Positions 1 through 7,013 of a stretch of 18,166 nt of DNA are shown here, one piece after another. The notes beneath the pieces are model-generated. The model was not told the origin of the DNA. It did not search any database and was given only the letters and a program-made list of their open reading frames with translations. The stretch's first letter is position 1, and every line of letters starts with the position of its first letter. The position numbers and the translations under genes are program-made. Source of the DNA: an uncultured Anaerococcus sp. (lineage in GTDB: Bacteria; Bacillota_A; Clostridia; Tissierellales; Peptoniphilaceae); the NCBI GenBank assembly GCA_902488555.1, contig CABTWT010000015.1:1-18166 (forward strand), read 5' to 3'.

Positions 1-1232
1 ACTGAGATTACTGGATCTGGGAATTCCATCTTTTCAAGGATAATTTGATTATCTTGATCACATAAGGAATCACCTGTTGTTGTATCTTTTAGTCCAAGAA
101 GTGCAACTATATCTCCTGCGTAACCTACTGGAATTTCCTCTTGTTTGTTAGAGTGCATTTGCATGATACGTCCAACACGTTCTCTCTTACCTTTTGTTGC
201 ATTGTAGATATATGAACCTGATTCTATTGTACCTGAGTAAATTCTAGTATAGATTAACTTACCTACATATGGATCAGTTACAACTTTAAATGCTAATGCT
301 GCTGTTGGTTCATTATCTCCAGGTTTTCTTTCCATTACTACTTCTTCATCTTTAGGATCTGTACCTGTGATATATGGTACATCAAGTGGAGATGGCATAT
401 ATTCAATGACTGCATCTAGCAATGGTTGAACACCCTTGTTTTTGTAAGCTGAACCTAGTAAGCATGGGAAAATCTTTTGTTCGATTGTTCCTTTTCTGAT
501 AGCAGCTTTTATTTCTTCTACGCTTACTTCTTCTCCTTCAAGATATTTCATCATGATTGTATCATCAACTTCTGATAATTCTTCAAGAAGATTGTTTCTA
601 TATTCTTCAGCTGTTTCTTTTAATTCTTCTGGAATTTCTGAATAAACTGGGTGAGCACCAAGGTCTTCACTGTTATATGTTACAGCTTCCATTGTAATAA
701 GGTCAACAGCACCTTGGAATTGTTGTTCAGCTCCTATTGGAATTTCTAGTGGAACTGCATTTGCTTTTAGTTTATCTTTAATTGTTTCTACTGCCATGAA
801 GAAATCTGCACCAGTAGCATCCATTTTGTTGATGAAACAAATTCTTGGAATGTGGTATTTATCAGCTTGTCTCCATACAGTTTCAGATTGTGGTTCTACC
901 CCGCTTTTTGCGTCAAATAAAGCTACCGCACTGTCAAGAACTCTTAGTGATCTTTCTACTTCTACAGTAAAATCCACGTGTCCTGGAGTGTCGATAATAT
1001 TTATTCTATGGTCTTTCCAAAAAGCTGTGGTTGCAGCAGAACCGATTGTAATACCACGTTCCTTTTCTTGGTCCATGGAGTCCATTACTGCTGTACCATC
1101 ATGAGTATCACCAATTTTATAAATTTTACCAGTATAATATAGGATTCTTTCTGTTGTTGTTGTTTTACCCGCATCTATGTGGGCCATGATTCCTATGTTT
1201 CTAGTATCTTTTAGTGCTACTTGTCTAGGCAT
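1..1232 (-). CDS. fusA: Elongation factor G, N-terminal 410 residues (cut by the window edge)
   Basis: EF-G is the cytosolic GTPase that drives ribosomal translocation and, with RRF, ribosome recycling. The minus-strand frame is open from the ATG at 1232 to the window edge with no in-frame stop. GTPase motifs are in order: P-loop AHIDAGKT at residues 17-24, switch [14 protein letters not shown] at 81-88, NKMD at 135-138. The [13 protein letters not shown] segment is also typical of EF-G. The start is supported by an AGGGGG Shine-Dalgarno a few bases upstream, inside the 14-bp gap to rpsG. It is the third gene of the rpsL-rpsG-fusA operon and probably depends on the rpsL promoter. Around switch I the sequence reads [15 protein letters not shown], where most EF-Gs have a form like DWMEQEQERGITITS; the Mg-coordinating Thr is kept. 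The C-terminal part (roughly the last 280-290 residues) lies outside the window. Confidence 0.98.
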   Translation of the reverse strand, partial: MPRQVALKDTRNIGIMAHIDAGKTTTTERILYYTGKIYKIGDTHDGTAVMDSMDQEKERGITIGSAATTAFWKDHRINIIDTPGHVDFTVEVERSLRVLDSAVALFDAKSGVEPQSETVWRQADKYHIPRICFINKMDATGADFFMAVETIKDKLKANAVPLEIPIGAEQQFQGAVDLITMEAVTYNSEDLGAHPVYSEIPEELKETAEEYRNNLLEELSEVDDTIMMKYLEGEEVSVEEIKAAIRKGTIEQKIFPCLLGSAYKNKGVQPLLDAVIEYMPSPLDVPYITGTDPKDEEVVMERKPGDNEPTAALAFKVVTDPYVGKLIYTRIYSGTIESGSYIYNATKGKRERVGRIMQMHSNKQEEIPVGYAGDIVALLGLKDTTTGDSLCDQDNQIILEKMEFPDPVIS

Positions 1233-1246
1233 TTATCCCCCTAAAA

Positions 1247-1717
1247 TTAATATCTGTAGTGTGCAAATGCTTTATTTGCTTCTGCAGCTCTATGCATTTC
1301 TTCTTTTCTCTTGACAGCTGCACCAGCGTTGTTAGATGCATCTAAGATTTCTTTAGATAATCTTTCAACCATAGTTTTTTCACCACGAGCTCTTGAAAAG
1401 TTTACTAACCATCTCAAAGCTAAAGTTTGTCTTCTTTCTGGTCTAACTTCCATTGGAACTTGGTAGTTAGCACCACCGATTCTACGTGCTTTAACTTCAA
1501 GTGTTGGCATAATATTTTCCATAGCTTGGTAGAATACTTCTAGCGCGTCATTGCCTGTTGTTTCTTCTACGATGTCAAAAGCATCGTAAACAATTCTTGT
1601 TGCAAGGCCTTTTTTGCCATCAAGCATAACGTTGTTGATAAGTTTTGTTACAACTCTATCGTTATACTTAGCGTCAGGCATTACTTCTCTTTTTGGTATA
1701 TGTCCCTTTCTTGACAC
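1247..1717 (-). CDS. rpsG: 30S ribosomal protein S7
   Basis: S7 nucleates assembly of the 30S head by binding the 3' domain of 16S rRNA. In E. coli it also represses translation of its own operon. With the GTG start at 1717 the protein is 156 residues, the usual bacterial length, and opens with the family-typical [12 protein letters not shown] longer reading from a TTG at 1738 would add seven residues, but it would put the strong GGAGGG Shine-Dalgarno (about 1725-1730) inside the coding region; that motif sits about 8 bases before the GTG, so GTG is chosen. [19 protein letters not shown] and the [10 protein letters not shown] segment are diagnostic. The gene lies 139 bp downstream of rpsL, in an intercistronic region with possible RNA structure, and 14 bp before fusA. 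Confidence 0.97.
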   Translation of the reverse strand: MSRKGHIPKREVMPDAKYNDRVVTKLINNVMLDGKKGLATRIVYDAFDIVEETTGNDALEVFYQAMENIMPTLEVKARRIGGANYQVPMEVRPERRQTLALRWLVNFSRARGEKTMVERLSKEILDASNNAGAAVKRKEEMHRAAEANKAFAHYRY

Positions 1718-1753
1718 TTTGCTTCCCTCCTTTACCAATTATTAAGTAATATC

Positions 1754-1846
1754 ATTAGTACTCAACTAATCATGTGTTGTTAGTGTGCATGCATATACCG
1801 AAATTTATAATCTTTATTTCTATATTATAGGTACATTATGCACTAA
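1754..1846 (-). promoter_or_regulatory. Possible structured intercistronic RNA between rpsL and rpsG
   Basis: In the mRNA sense, TTAGTGCAT (1838-1846) can pair with ATGCACACTAA (1780-1790) apart from a two-base bulge. It is followed by a hairpin ATTAGT/ACTAAT (1754-1759 and 1765-1770, 5-base loop) just before the rpsG ribosome binding site. In E. coli the equivalent position is where S7 binds to repress its operon; whether this RNA does so is inference. A TATAAT at 1824-1829 could be an internal rpsG promoter, but no good -35 accompanies it. Confidence 0.35.
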
Positions 1847-1856
1847 GTTTTAGATC

Positions 1857-2270
1857 CTAGTTTTGGTCTTTTTTAGCACCGTATTTAGATCTACCTTGTT
1901 TACGTCCGTTTACTCCTGCAGTATCAAGAGTACCTCTTATGATGTGGTAACGCACACCTGGAAGGTCTTTAACTCTACCACCTCTGATAAGCACAACACT
2001 GTGTTCTTGTAAGTTGTGTCCAATACCTGGGATGTAAGAAAGAACTTCAGCACCATTAGTTAGTCTAACTCTGGCTACTTTACGTAAAGCAGAGTTTGGC
2101 TTTTTAGGTGTTACTGTTCTAACTGATGTACATACTCCACGTTTTTGTGGTGATTGGTTAGGAGTTATTCTACTTTTTAAAGTATTGTAGTTGTAACCCA
2201 AAGCTGGAGTGTTTGATTTAGATTTTTCACTTTTTCTGCTTTTTCTAACAAGTTGGTTAATTGTAGGCAT
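1857..2270 (-). CDS. rpsL: 30S ribosomal protein S12
   Basis: S12 sits at the decoding centre of the 30S subunit and influences tRNA selection accuracy and streptomycin response. The 137 residues carry the hallmark segments [40 protein letters not shown] and RSKYGAKK. Between NTPAL and PQKRG there is an insertion of about 13 residues relative to E. coli, as in B. subtilis, which supports a Gram-positive-type host. Both lysines commonly changed in streptomycin-resistant strains (in PKKPNS and RVKDLPG) are the wild-type residue. The aspartate of KDLPG, the RimO methylthiolation site in many bacteria, is present. A near-perfect AAGGAGGTG Shine-Dalgarno (2275-2283) precedes the ATG. It is the first gene of the operon, with its own promoter at 2329-2357. 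Confidence 0.98.
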   Translation of the reverse strand: MPTINQLVRKSRKSEKSKSNTPALGYNYNTLKSRITPNQSPQKRGVCTSVRTVTPKKPNSALRKVARVRLTNGAEVLSYIPGIGHNLQEHSVVLIRGGRVKDLPGVRYHIIRGTLDTAGVNGRKQGRSKYGAKKDQN

Positions 2271-2300
2271 AATGCACCTCCTTTTCTTTTAAAATTAATC

Positions 2301-2319
2301 TTGGCGATTCTCACGCCAA
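2301..2319 (-). promoter_or_regulatory. Hairpin at the 5' end of the rpsL leader
   Basis: TTGGCG (2301-2306) and CGCCAA (2314-2319) form a perfect 6-bp stem with a 7-base loop. The predicted transcription start (about 2322) places it at or within a few bases of the mRNA 5' end. It has no U-tract behind it, so it is not a terminator. It could stabilise the mRNA or bind a protein. Confidence 0.5.
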
Positions 2320-2328
2320 TACTTAATA

Positions 2329-2357
2329 ACTTTACTATGTGTAAAGGCTGGTGTCAA
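2329..2357 (-). promoter_or_regulatory. SigA-type promoter of the rpsL-rpsG-fusA operon
   Basis: On the minus strand there is a consensus -35 TTGACA (2352-2357), a 17-bp spacer and a -10 TAAAGT (2329-2334, 4 of 6). Predicted transcription starts near 2322, about 50 bases before the rpsL ATG. This gives the str operon its own promoter, in line with its separation from rpoC. Confidence 0.75.
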
Positions 2358-2371
2358 ATAATTTACTTAAT

Positions 2372-2400
2372 TTATACAAATTTAGGGTAATAATTAGAAT
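2372..2400 (+). promoter_or_regulatory. Weak candidate promoter for the FAD/NAD(P)-binding protein
   Basis: TAGAAT at 2395-2400 is a good -10 placed 20 bases before the Shine-Dalgarno. The hexamer 17 bp upstream (TTATAC, 2372-2377) is a poor -35. It is the best candidate in the divergent intergenic region but is not strong. Confidence 0.3.
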
Positions 2401-2432
2401 AATTAACTTCAAAAATAAAAAAGGAGTAGATA

Positions 2433-3887
2433 ATGAACATAGCTATAGTAGGTTTTGGAGTAGGTGGGGCTAATATCCTAAAAACAATTATTAGCCATAA
2501 AAATTATACTTATGATATAAAAATCCATATATTTGAAAAACGTGAAGAACTATCAGTAGGAATAGCCTATGAGAAAGATACAGACTACAAAGTTTTAAAC
2601 GTACACGAAAGATATATGTCCTTGGATATGGATAATCCAAATCATTTTAAAAATTGGCTTATCCGAAATAATAAAGAAAATGAGAAAATAGAAGGAATGG
2701 TTGCAAGGAATATATTTGCTGATTATATAAAAGAAAGCTTTGGAAAGTATATAGCCAATGAAAACGTCATAATTCACAAAAATGAAGTAGTGGATATATA
2801 TAAAGATCAATCAAAATATAAAATTGTAAGTGATGCAAAAGTCGAAGAAGAGAACTTCGCTTCTATATTCCTAGCTATTGGCCAATCTTTCTATAAAGAT
2901 TCATACTATTTAAAAGAAAATGCCAATTTTATATACGATCCCTACCCATTAGATGAAAAAATAAAAAACATCCAAGATTCAAAGACAATCGGGATAATAG
3001 GAGCTGGTCCAACATCAATTGATATATATAGATATCTTACAAAATTTAAAAAAATAGCCTATCCCCTATATTTTTTAACCAAAGAGAATGGATTTCCTCC
3101 AATAGATATCCCTTATTATATAGATGATGATATTTGTTCAATTGACGAAAAATGGATAGAAAAAAATAAGGACGAAGAAGGTTTTGTAAGCTTAAGTAAA
3201 ATCAAAGATCAAGTATTAAGTGACTTCTCAAAGTACGGCCACAACCTAATAGAAACTTATGATAAATACAAAAACACCGATATCAAGTCCTACACCATGG
3301 CCCTAAAAGAAAACGACCTTGGCTTAAGTTTTGCCCAAACATACACCATGCAATTAACTGGCTATGCTGCTCTTATATATAACAGTTTAAATGGTCTTGA
3401 CAAAGTAGAAGTAGACGAGAAGTATCTAGAAATGATCGAATTCATAGCTACAAAAACTCCAACAATCACCATGCAAAACATTATTGAAGATTATAAGGAC
3501 TTAAAGATAAAAGTTATCAGAGCTACTGACGATATAAAAGTAGATTCACAAGGTCAATTTGTAGTAACAAGCAAGAAGGAAAAAGAAATTAAAACAGACA
3601 TCATAATAAACGCCCAAGGCTTTGAGAAAAATCTATTAGCTGCCATCAAAAACGACCAATTACTAGCAAATCTCTACAAAAGAAAATATATAGAAGATGA
3701 TATAAGTGGCAAATTTATAAGAGTGACCTACCCATCATATAGGTTGATAAATAAAAAATATGGACTTATGAAAAACTTCTACCTTAACGGCATGTGGGCA
3801 GGTGGTACAGACGTTCTAAACAACGACTTAAGATCGATAATAAAGTCAGGCCAATTATCCACTAATGATTTTATGGACAAGATATAG
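2433..3887 (+). CDS. FAD/NAD(P)-binding protein, YdhS-like (NAD_binding_9 type)
   Basis: A 484-residue protein with an N-terminal dinucleotide-binding fold: IVGFGVGG at residues 5-12, then HIFEKRE (32-38), whose acidic residue at 35 fits ribose binding at the end of the second strand. GIAY (43-46) and LNV (55-57) are characteristic of the COG4529/NAD_binding_9 group of uncharacterised FAD/NAD(P)-binding proteins such as E. coli YdhS. A second Rossmann motif, GIIGAGPTS, lies at 187-195, and a late IINAQGF segment fits a flavin-oxidoreductase fold. No signal peptide or membrane segment is apparent, so it is probably cytosolic. The substrate is unknown. AAGGAG at 2421-2426 supports the start. 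It is transcribed divergently from rpsL and ends in its own terminator. Members are sometimes annotated as monooxygenases or amino-acid-modifying enzymes, which I cannot decide here. Confidence 0.8.
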   Translation: MNIAIVGFGVGGANILKTIISHKNYTYDIKIHIFEKREELSVGIAYEKDTDYKVLNVHERYMSLDMDNPNHFKNWLIRNNKENEKIEGMVARNIFADYIKESFGKYIANENVIIHKNEVVDIYKDQSKYKIVSDAKVEEENFASIFLAIGQSFYKDSYYLKENANFIYDPYPLDEKIKNIQDSKTIGIIGAGPTSIDIYRYLTKFKKIAYPLYFLTKENGFPPIDIPYYIDDDICSIDEKWIEKNKDEEGFVSLSKIKDQVLSDFSKYGHNLIETYDKYKNTDIKSYTMALKENDLGLSFAQTYTMQLTGYAALIYNSLNGLDKVEVDEKYLEMIEFIATKTPTITMQNIIEDYKDLKIKVIRATDDIKVDSQGQFVVTSKKEKEIKTDIIINAQGFEKNLLAAIKNDQLLANLYKRKYIEDDISGKFIRVTYPSYRLINKKYGLMKNFYLNGMWAGGTDVLNNDLRSIIKSGQLSTNDFMDKI

Positions 3888-3916
3888 AAAAGCACAGCAT
3901 TTAGCTGTGGTTTTCT
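3888..3916 (+). terminator. Rho-independent terminator after the FAD/NAD(P)-binding protein
   Basis: AAAAGCACAGC and GCTGTGGTTTT pair around the loop ATTTA with one G-G mismatch, starting right after the stop codon at 3887 and running into a short T-rich tail. The right arm overlaps the end of the decayed RpiR fragment on the other strand. Confidence 0.6.
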
Positions 3917-4166
3917 AAGAATGATATATACTTTAAAATCATAAAATCATTCACAACATAAAACTGGGATATTGGAGAAATTTTTGTCCTGCTCTCATAT
4001 TCAAAAAACCTCGTGGGTCACAAAGGGAATACTATAGTCCGATATTTGCGATATTCTATTATTGGAAAGCTTGGTTACAGATGCTATAATTGGCTTTTCC
4101 TTTAGATGATCTATGAAGTTTTATATATCCTCATTTTCTCCAGATAAAAGTAAGTAAAGAGTATAA
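3901..4166 (-). pseudogene. C-terminal remnant of a RpiR-family (SIS-domain) transcriptional regulator
   Basis: No intact reading frame exists, but the minus strand keeps a recognisable SIS-domain ending. After the PTS fragment, in another frame, it reads LLLSGENEDI, an in-frame TAA (4121-4123), then NFIDHLKEKPIIASVTKL and SNNRISQISDYSIPFVTHEVF. At a run of six T residues on this strand (around 4000) the frame breaks. Removing one T restores EYESRTKISPISQFYVV and NDFMILKYISFLENHS, ending at a stop at 3901-3903. The order of motifs (SGE-like sugar-phosphate loop, strand-turn IIASVTK, ISQISDYSI, then the ESR..I..ISQFYVVND C-terminal helix) matches GlvR-like RpiR regulators of alpha-glucoside PTS operons. 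Only about 85 residues of an expected 250-280 remain, with one stop and one frameshift, so it is non-functional. Confidence 0.7.
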
Positions 4167-4367
4167 TGGCAGTTGATTAAATACAACCCATGCACCTGAG
4201 AGAATCATACCCCAGATACCAAACCATATGGTTCCTTCTGAAGCTATAGGTCCCATGATTACTTCTGTTGTAAACAAAGTACCAAAGCCAATTAGTAAAG
4301 CTGACACTGCAAAAAGCATTACAGGTGTGAACATCGCTCCACCAAACTTCTGGATTTTCTCCATCAT
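4131..4367 (-). pseudogene. Truncated PTS EIIC, alpha-glucoside (MalX/GlvC) type
   Basis: The 78 codons match the start of glucose-superfamily EIIC sugar permeases. MMEKIQKFGGAMFTPVMLFA is the typical N-terminus with the first membrane helix. Then come IMGPIASEGTIWFG and WVVFNQLPL, the point where intact proteins continue with a segment like LFVIGLPIGLAKKA. Here, after NQLPL, the sequence changes to YSLLTFIWRK and stops. In the other frame the DNA from this point encodes a RpiR SIS domain, so a deletion has fused the two genes near 4155-4166. Intact EIICB proteins are about 500 residues or more. The Shine-Dalgarno AAAGGAGG (4376-4383) and a strong promoter are intact, so the stub is probably still expressed as a two-helix membrane peptide. 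Confidence 0.8.
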
Positions 4368-4406
4368 ATGTTTTTCCTCCTTTGAAAACGAATTTTATTT
4401 ACTTAT

Positions 4407-4435
4407 ATAATATTACGACCCGATACGATTGTCAA
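4407..4435 (-). promoter_or_regulatory. Strong promoter of the decayed PTS locus, with a possible operator in the spacer
   Basis: On the minus strand, TTGACA (4430-4435), a 17-bp spacer and TATTAT (4407-4412) form a near-consensus promoter. The spacer carries TCGTA twice, 10 bp apart (TCGTATCGGGTCGTA), unusually GC-rich for this intergenic region. It may be the operator of the lost regulator. Confidence 0.7.
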
Positions 4436-4524
4436 TAAACGTTGATATTTAGGGATTTGTATCCTATTAAGTAAAAATATTTTATTTTTGTGAATTTTCA
4501 CATCAAAAGTATTTTCCTAAATAT

Positions 4525-4554
4525 TTCAAAAACATCTATATATTTGGGTATAAA
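4525..4554 (+). promoter_or_regulatory. Candidate tpx promoter
   Basis: TTCAAA (4525-4530), 18 bp and TATAAA (4549-4554) lie 22 bases before the Shine-Dalgarno. Both hexamers deviate from consensus, so this is a moderate-to-weak call. Confidence 0.4.
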
Positions 4555-4593
4555 TATCAATGGAAACTTTTAGATTAAAGGAGAATATTAAAA

Positions 4594-5091
4594 ATGGATA
4601 TAACATTCGCAGGAAACAAAGTAAATTTAATTGGAAACGAAATCAAAGTCGGAGATACTGCTCCAGCATTTAAAGCAACAAAAAACGACCTTTCTGAATG
4701 GTCTAGCGAAGACAATGAGGGAAAAGTTGTAGTATACTCAGTTGCTCCATCACTTGATACTAGCGTTTGTGCTTTGCAAGCAAAAAGATTTAACAAAGAA
4801 GCAGCAGCTTTAGATGGCGTAAGTGTAGTTACAATCACTGAAGACTTACCATTTGCTCAAGCAAGATTTTGCTCAAATGAAGATATAGAAAATACAATTA
4901 TGATTTCTGACTACCAAAATCGTGAATTTGGTGAAAAATACGGCTTTTTAATGGAAGAGAACAAATTACTTGCTCGTGGTATTGTAGTTGTTGATAAAGA
5001 TGGAAAAGTAGCTTACGTAGAATACGTACCAGAAGTTACAGATGAAGTTGATTTTGACAAAGCTTTAGAAGAAGTTAAAAAACTAATCTAG
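4594..5091 (+). CDS. tpx: Thiol peroxidase (Tpx, atypical 2-Cys peroxiredoxin)
   Basis: Tpx reduces hydrogen peroxide and alkyl hydroperoxides in the cytosol, using thioredoxin as electron donor. The 165-residue length is normal. The peroxidatic cysteine is C59 in PSLDTSVCALQAKRFN and the resolving cysteine is C93 in FAQARFCSNE, matching the E. coli C61/C95 pair. The N-terminal MDITFAGNKVNLIGNEIKVGD and the late LLARGIVVVDKDGKV are family-typical. The start is supported by AAAGGAG (4577-4583). It is monocistronic: a terminator follows directly and the upstream gene is divergent. For an anaerobe this is an oxygen-defence gene. No PerR-like box is evident upstream. Confidence 0.96.
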   Translation: MDITFAGNKVNLIGNEIKVGDTAPAFKATKNDLSEWSSEDNEGKVVVYSVAPSLDTSVCALQAKRFNKEAAALDGVSVVTITEDLPFAQARFCSNEDIENTIMISDYQNREFGEKYGFLMEENKLLARGIVVVDKDGKVAYVEYVPEVTDEVDFDKALEEVKKLI

Positions 5092-5102
5092 TAAATAATA
5101 AT

Positions 5103-5136
5103 AGAGCTTAGGTGTTAAACCTTAAGCTCTTTTTTA
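5103..5136 (+). terminator. tpx terminator
   Basis: AGAGCTTA (5103-5110) pairs with TAAGCTCT (right arm ending at 5130), with a slightly bulged extension toward the loop, followed by a run of T. A classic Rho-independent terminator just after the tpx stop. Confidence 0.85.
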
Positions 5137-5172
5137 TGAAAATCAACAAAAAAGTAATTCCATAATCTAATG

Positions 5173-5208
5173 AGACCCCCAAAATCCTCATCTTGATTTT
5201 GGAGGTCT
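5173..5208 (-). terminator. Hairpin after the ABC operon (probable terminator)
   Basis: AGACCCCCAAAATC and GATTTTGGAGGTCT form a 14-bp stem with one mismatch and an 8-base loop, just downstream of the ATPase stop on the minus strand. The U-tract is poor on both strands, so it may act as a 3'-end stabiliser as much as a terminator. Confidence 0.55.
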
Positions 5209-5217
5209 TATTATAAT

Positions 5218-5874
5218 CTATATTTGATTTAGTTTCCCATCCTTCATCTCATACTGGTAGTCAGCCTTTTTTGAAAGGTGTTTATCATGACTTACAATTA
5301 TCATGATTTTCCCGTCTTTTTTAGCAAGCCTATCAAAGATGGAATAGATTTCTTCTGAGTTTTTATCGTCTAGATTTCCAGTTGGCTCATCTGCCACTAT
5401 TATCTTTGAATTTGCTGCAAGAGCCCTAGCTATGGCGACTCTTTGCTTCTCCCCTCCGGATAATTTTTCGGGTAATTTATCAAAATGAATATCATCTATT
5501 GCTACTGATTTTAATAGGTCTTTGGCTCTATCTCTCGCTTCATTTTTGTCTAATTTATCAAGTAACATTGGATACATAACATTTTCTAAAACTGTTCTTG
5601 TTGGAAAAAGCATATAGGACTGGCTAATTGTCGATACTATATTCCTCCTATAGTCCCTCAAATCTTCGACTTCTTTTCCATTATAGGAAATTTTGCCAGC
5701 CTTTGGTTTGCTAAAGCCTGATATTATATATAAAAGTGTAGATTTTCCAGCACCAGATTCTCCTACAATAGATGACACAGTCCCCTCTAGAAAATTTGCT
5801 GATACATCTCTTAAGATAATTTTGTCAGATTTATTATATACATATCCAACATTTGATATTTCTAATTTATTCAT
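5218..5874 (-). CDS. ABC transporter ATP-binding protein (MacB/LolD type)
   Basis: This is the cytosolic ATPase for the two FtsX-type permeases encoded just upstream. The 218 residues hold all ATPase motifs: Walker A GESGAGKST (38-46), Q-loop Q85, signature LSGGEKQ (138-144), Walker B IIVADEP (158-164) and switch His H196 in IIVSHD. Its size and the ADEPTGNLD segment place it with the MacB/LolD/FtsE group, which moves peptides, lipoproteins or antibiotics or transmits mechanical signals rather than pumping small solutes. Some bacteriocin export/immunity ATPases belong here. The upstream permease stop TAA is immediately followed by this ATG (TAAATG), with GGAGG inside the permease end, so translation is coupled. 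It is the last gene of the four-gene operon. Confidence 0.93.
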   Translation of the reverse strand: MNKLEISNVGYVYNKSDKIILRDVSANFLEGTVSSIVGESGAGKSTLLYIISGFSKPKAGKISYNGKEVEDLRDYRRNIVSTISQSYMLFPTRTVLENVMYPMLLDKLDKNEARDRAKDLLKSVAIDDIHFDKLPEKLSGGEKQRVAIARALAANSKIIVADEPTGNLDDKNSEEIYSIFDRLAKKDGKIMIIVSHDKHLSKKADYQYEMKDGKLNQI

Positions 5875-7011
5875 TTAATCCTCCGTTTTCTGATATAGGA
5901 TAAAAATATCTTTGTAAATTATTAAAAATAAGCCAGCAATTAAAACTACAAGATTTATCATTAGATTTATAGCAAGATCATTAAGGGAAATATATGATAC
6001 TTTATTTACAATCATAAAGCTTAATCCATTTATAAGAAGGACTAACACCCCTAGACTTAAAAAGTATGAAGCAAATACTTTTACATCACTTTCTCCAAAA
6101 ATCTTTCTAATTAATATAGAGACATTCTCCTCTTTCACCTTTAGAAACAATATCAAAGAGGAAAAAATCGCTAGAGCTATTTTTATGATGAAAAGAAACT
6201 TCTCCTCATCTTTTATTTTCTCTCCTAGGGGTTTTATCACATTATAAAAATCTTTGGCATTTGTTGGAGCAAGATACTTAGTTCCTAAAATATTATCGAT
6301 TTTTTCCTTAATTCTTTCATAATCATTATTATATTTAGGATTGATTTTAAAGTTAAAGCCTAAATAAGATCCATATGCCTCTTTGTAAAAGCTATTTACC
6401 ATGAGATTATCATCAAACATAGTTTTATTATTTACAATTACAGAATCTAATGCTAGTACCGACTCATTGAGATCTACAAAATCCTTGACCAGTAAATCCA
6501 TATATAAGTCTTCTTTGCTATCTGTATCTATCTTTAGTCTAAATTTTTCAGCTTTTTTAAGACCGTATTTTTTCGCAAGATCTTTGGATACTAGGGCTTC
6601 ACCTTTTTTTAGCTTGGTATCTCCGTCATAGGATACGAAGTTTCTTTCAATCAGCTTACCAACATTATTTGATGCAAATACATCTACTCGACCGTCTTCA
6701 TCGGTATCGGTAGGCTTAACGATTTTATCTACATCCACAAAACCTTTGGCAAAGGCTCTGGTATAAATTTCTTGTATTTCTTCTTGCAAAAACATAGGAT
6801 AAAGATCATAATAGTCTAACCTTACTTCCCCACTTACACTTGTTGCTTCCTTAACTTGGCCCTTGATTTCAGTATTTTCATAAATATACTTATACTCATT
6901 TTTATCTGATTTAATATTTTTATTAATCTCAGCCATGGCGTAAAAACCAAGAAAGATTAATACTGTATAAAGAATAAGATAAATAGGTTTTCTTAAAAAT
7001 GTTTTAATCAT
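5875..7011 (-). CDS. FtsX-like ABC permease, small subunit
   Basis: A 378-residue membrane protein of FtsX/MacB topology. One N-terminal helix (about 9-29) is followed by an outside domain of about 240 residues, then three C-terminal helices (about 272-291, 313-335, 346-366). The outside domain contains TDTDEDGRVDVFASN and an EALVSKDLAKKYGL segment typical of MacB-like periplasmic core domains. The ILIRKIFGESDVK stretch between helices 2 and 3 looks like the cytoplasmic coupling loop. The start lies 2 bp after the stop of the larger permease and the stop abuts the ATPase ATG. With the 562-residue permease it probably forms a heterodimeric channel. Sequence divergence between the two is high. 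The substrate is not evident. Confidence 0.85.
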   Translation of the reverse strand: MIKTFLRKPIYLILYTVLIFLGFYAMAEINKNIKSDKNEYKYIYENTEIKGQVKEATSVSGEVRLDYYDLYPMFLQEEIQEIYTRAFAKGFVDVDKIVKPTDTDEDGRVDVFASNNVGKLIERNFVSYDGDTKLKKGEALVSKDLAKKYGLKKAEKFRLKIDTDSKEDLYMDLLVKDFVDLNESVLALDSVIVNNKTMFDDNLMVNSFYKEAYGSYLGFNFKINPKYNNDYERIKEKIDNILGTKYLAPTNAKDFYNVIKPLGEKIKDEEKFLFIIKIALAIFSSLILFLKVKEENVSILIRKIFGESDVKVFASYFLSLGVLVLLINGLSFMIVNKVSYISLNDLAINLMINLVVLIAGLFLIIYKDIFILYQKTED

Positions 7012-7013
7012 GA

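Noticed and set aside
796..1104. 102-codon plus-strand frame in the left part of the window
   Set aside because: It is antisense to the GTPase domain of fusA, which is unbroken from 1232 to the edge.
4575..4838. 87-codon minus-strand frame over the start of tpx
   Set aside because: It overlaps the secure tpx gene and has no ribosome binding site.
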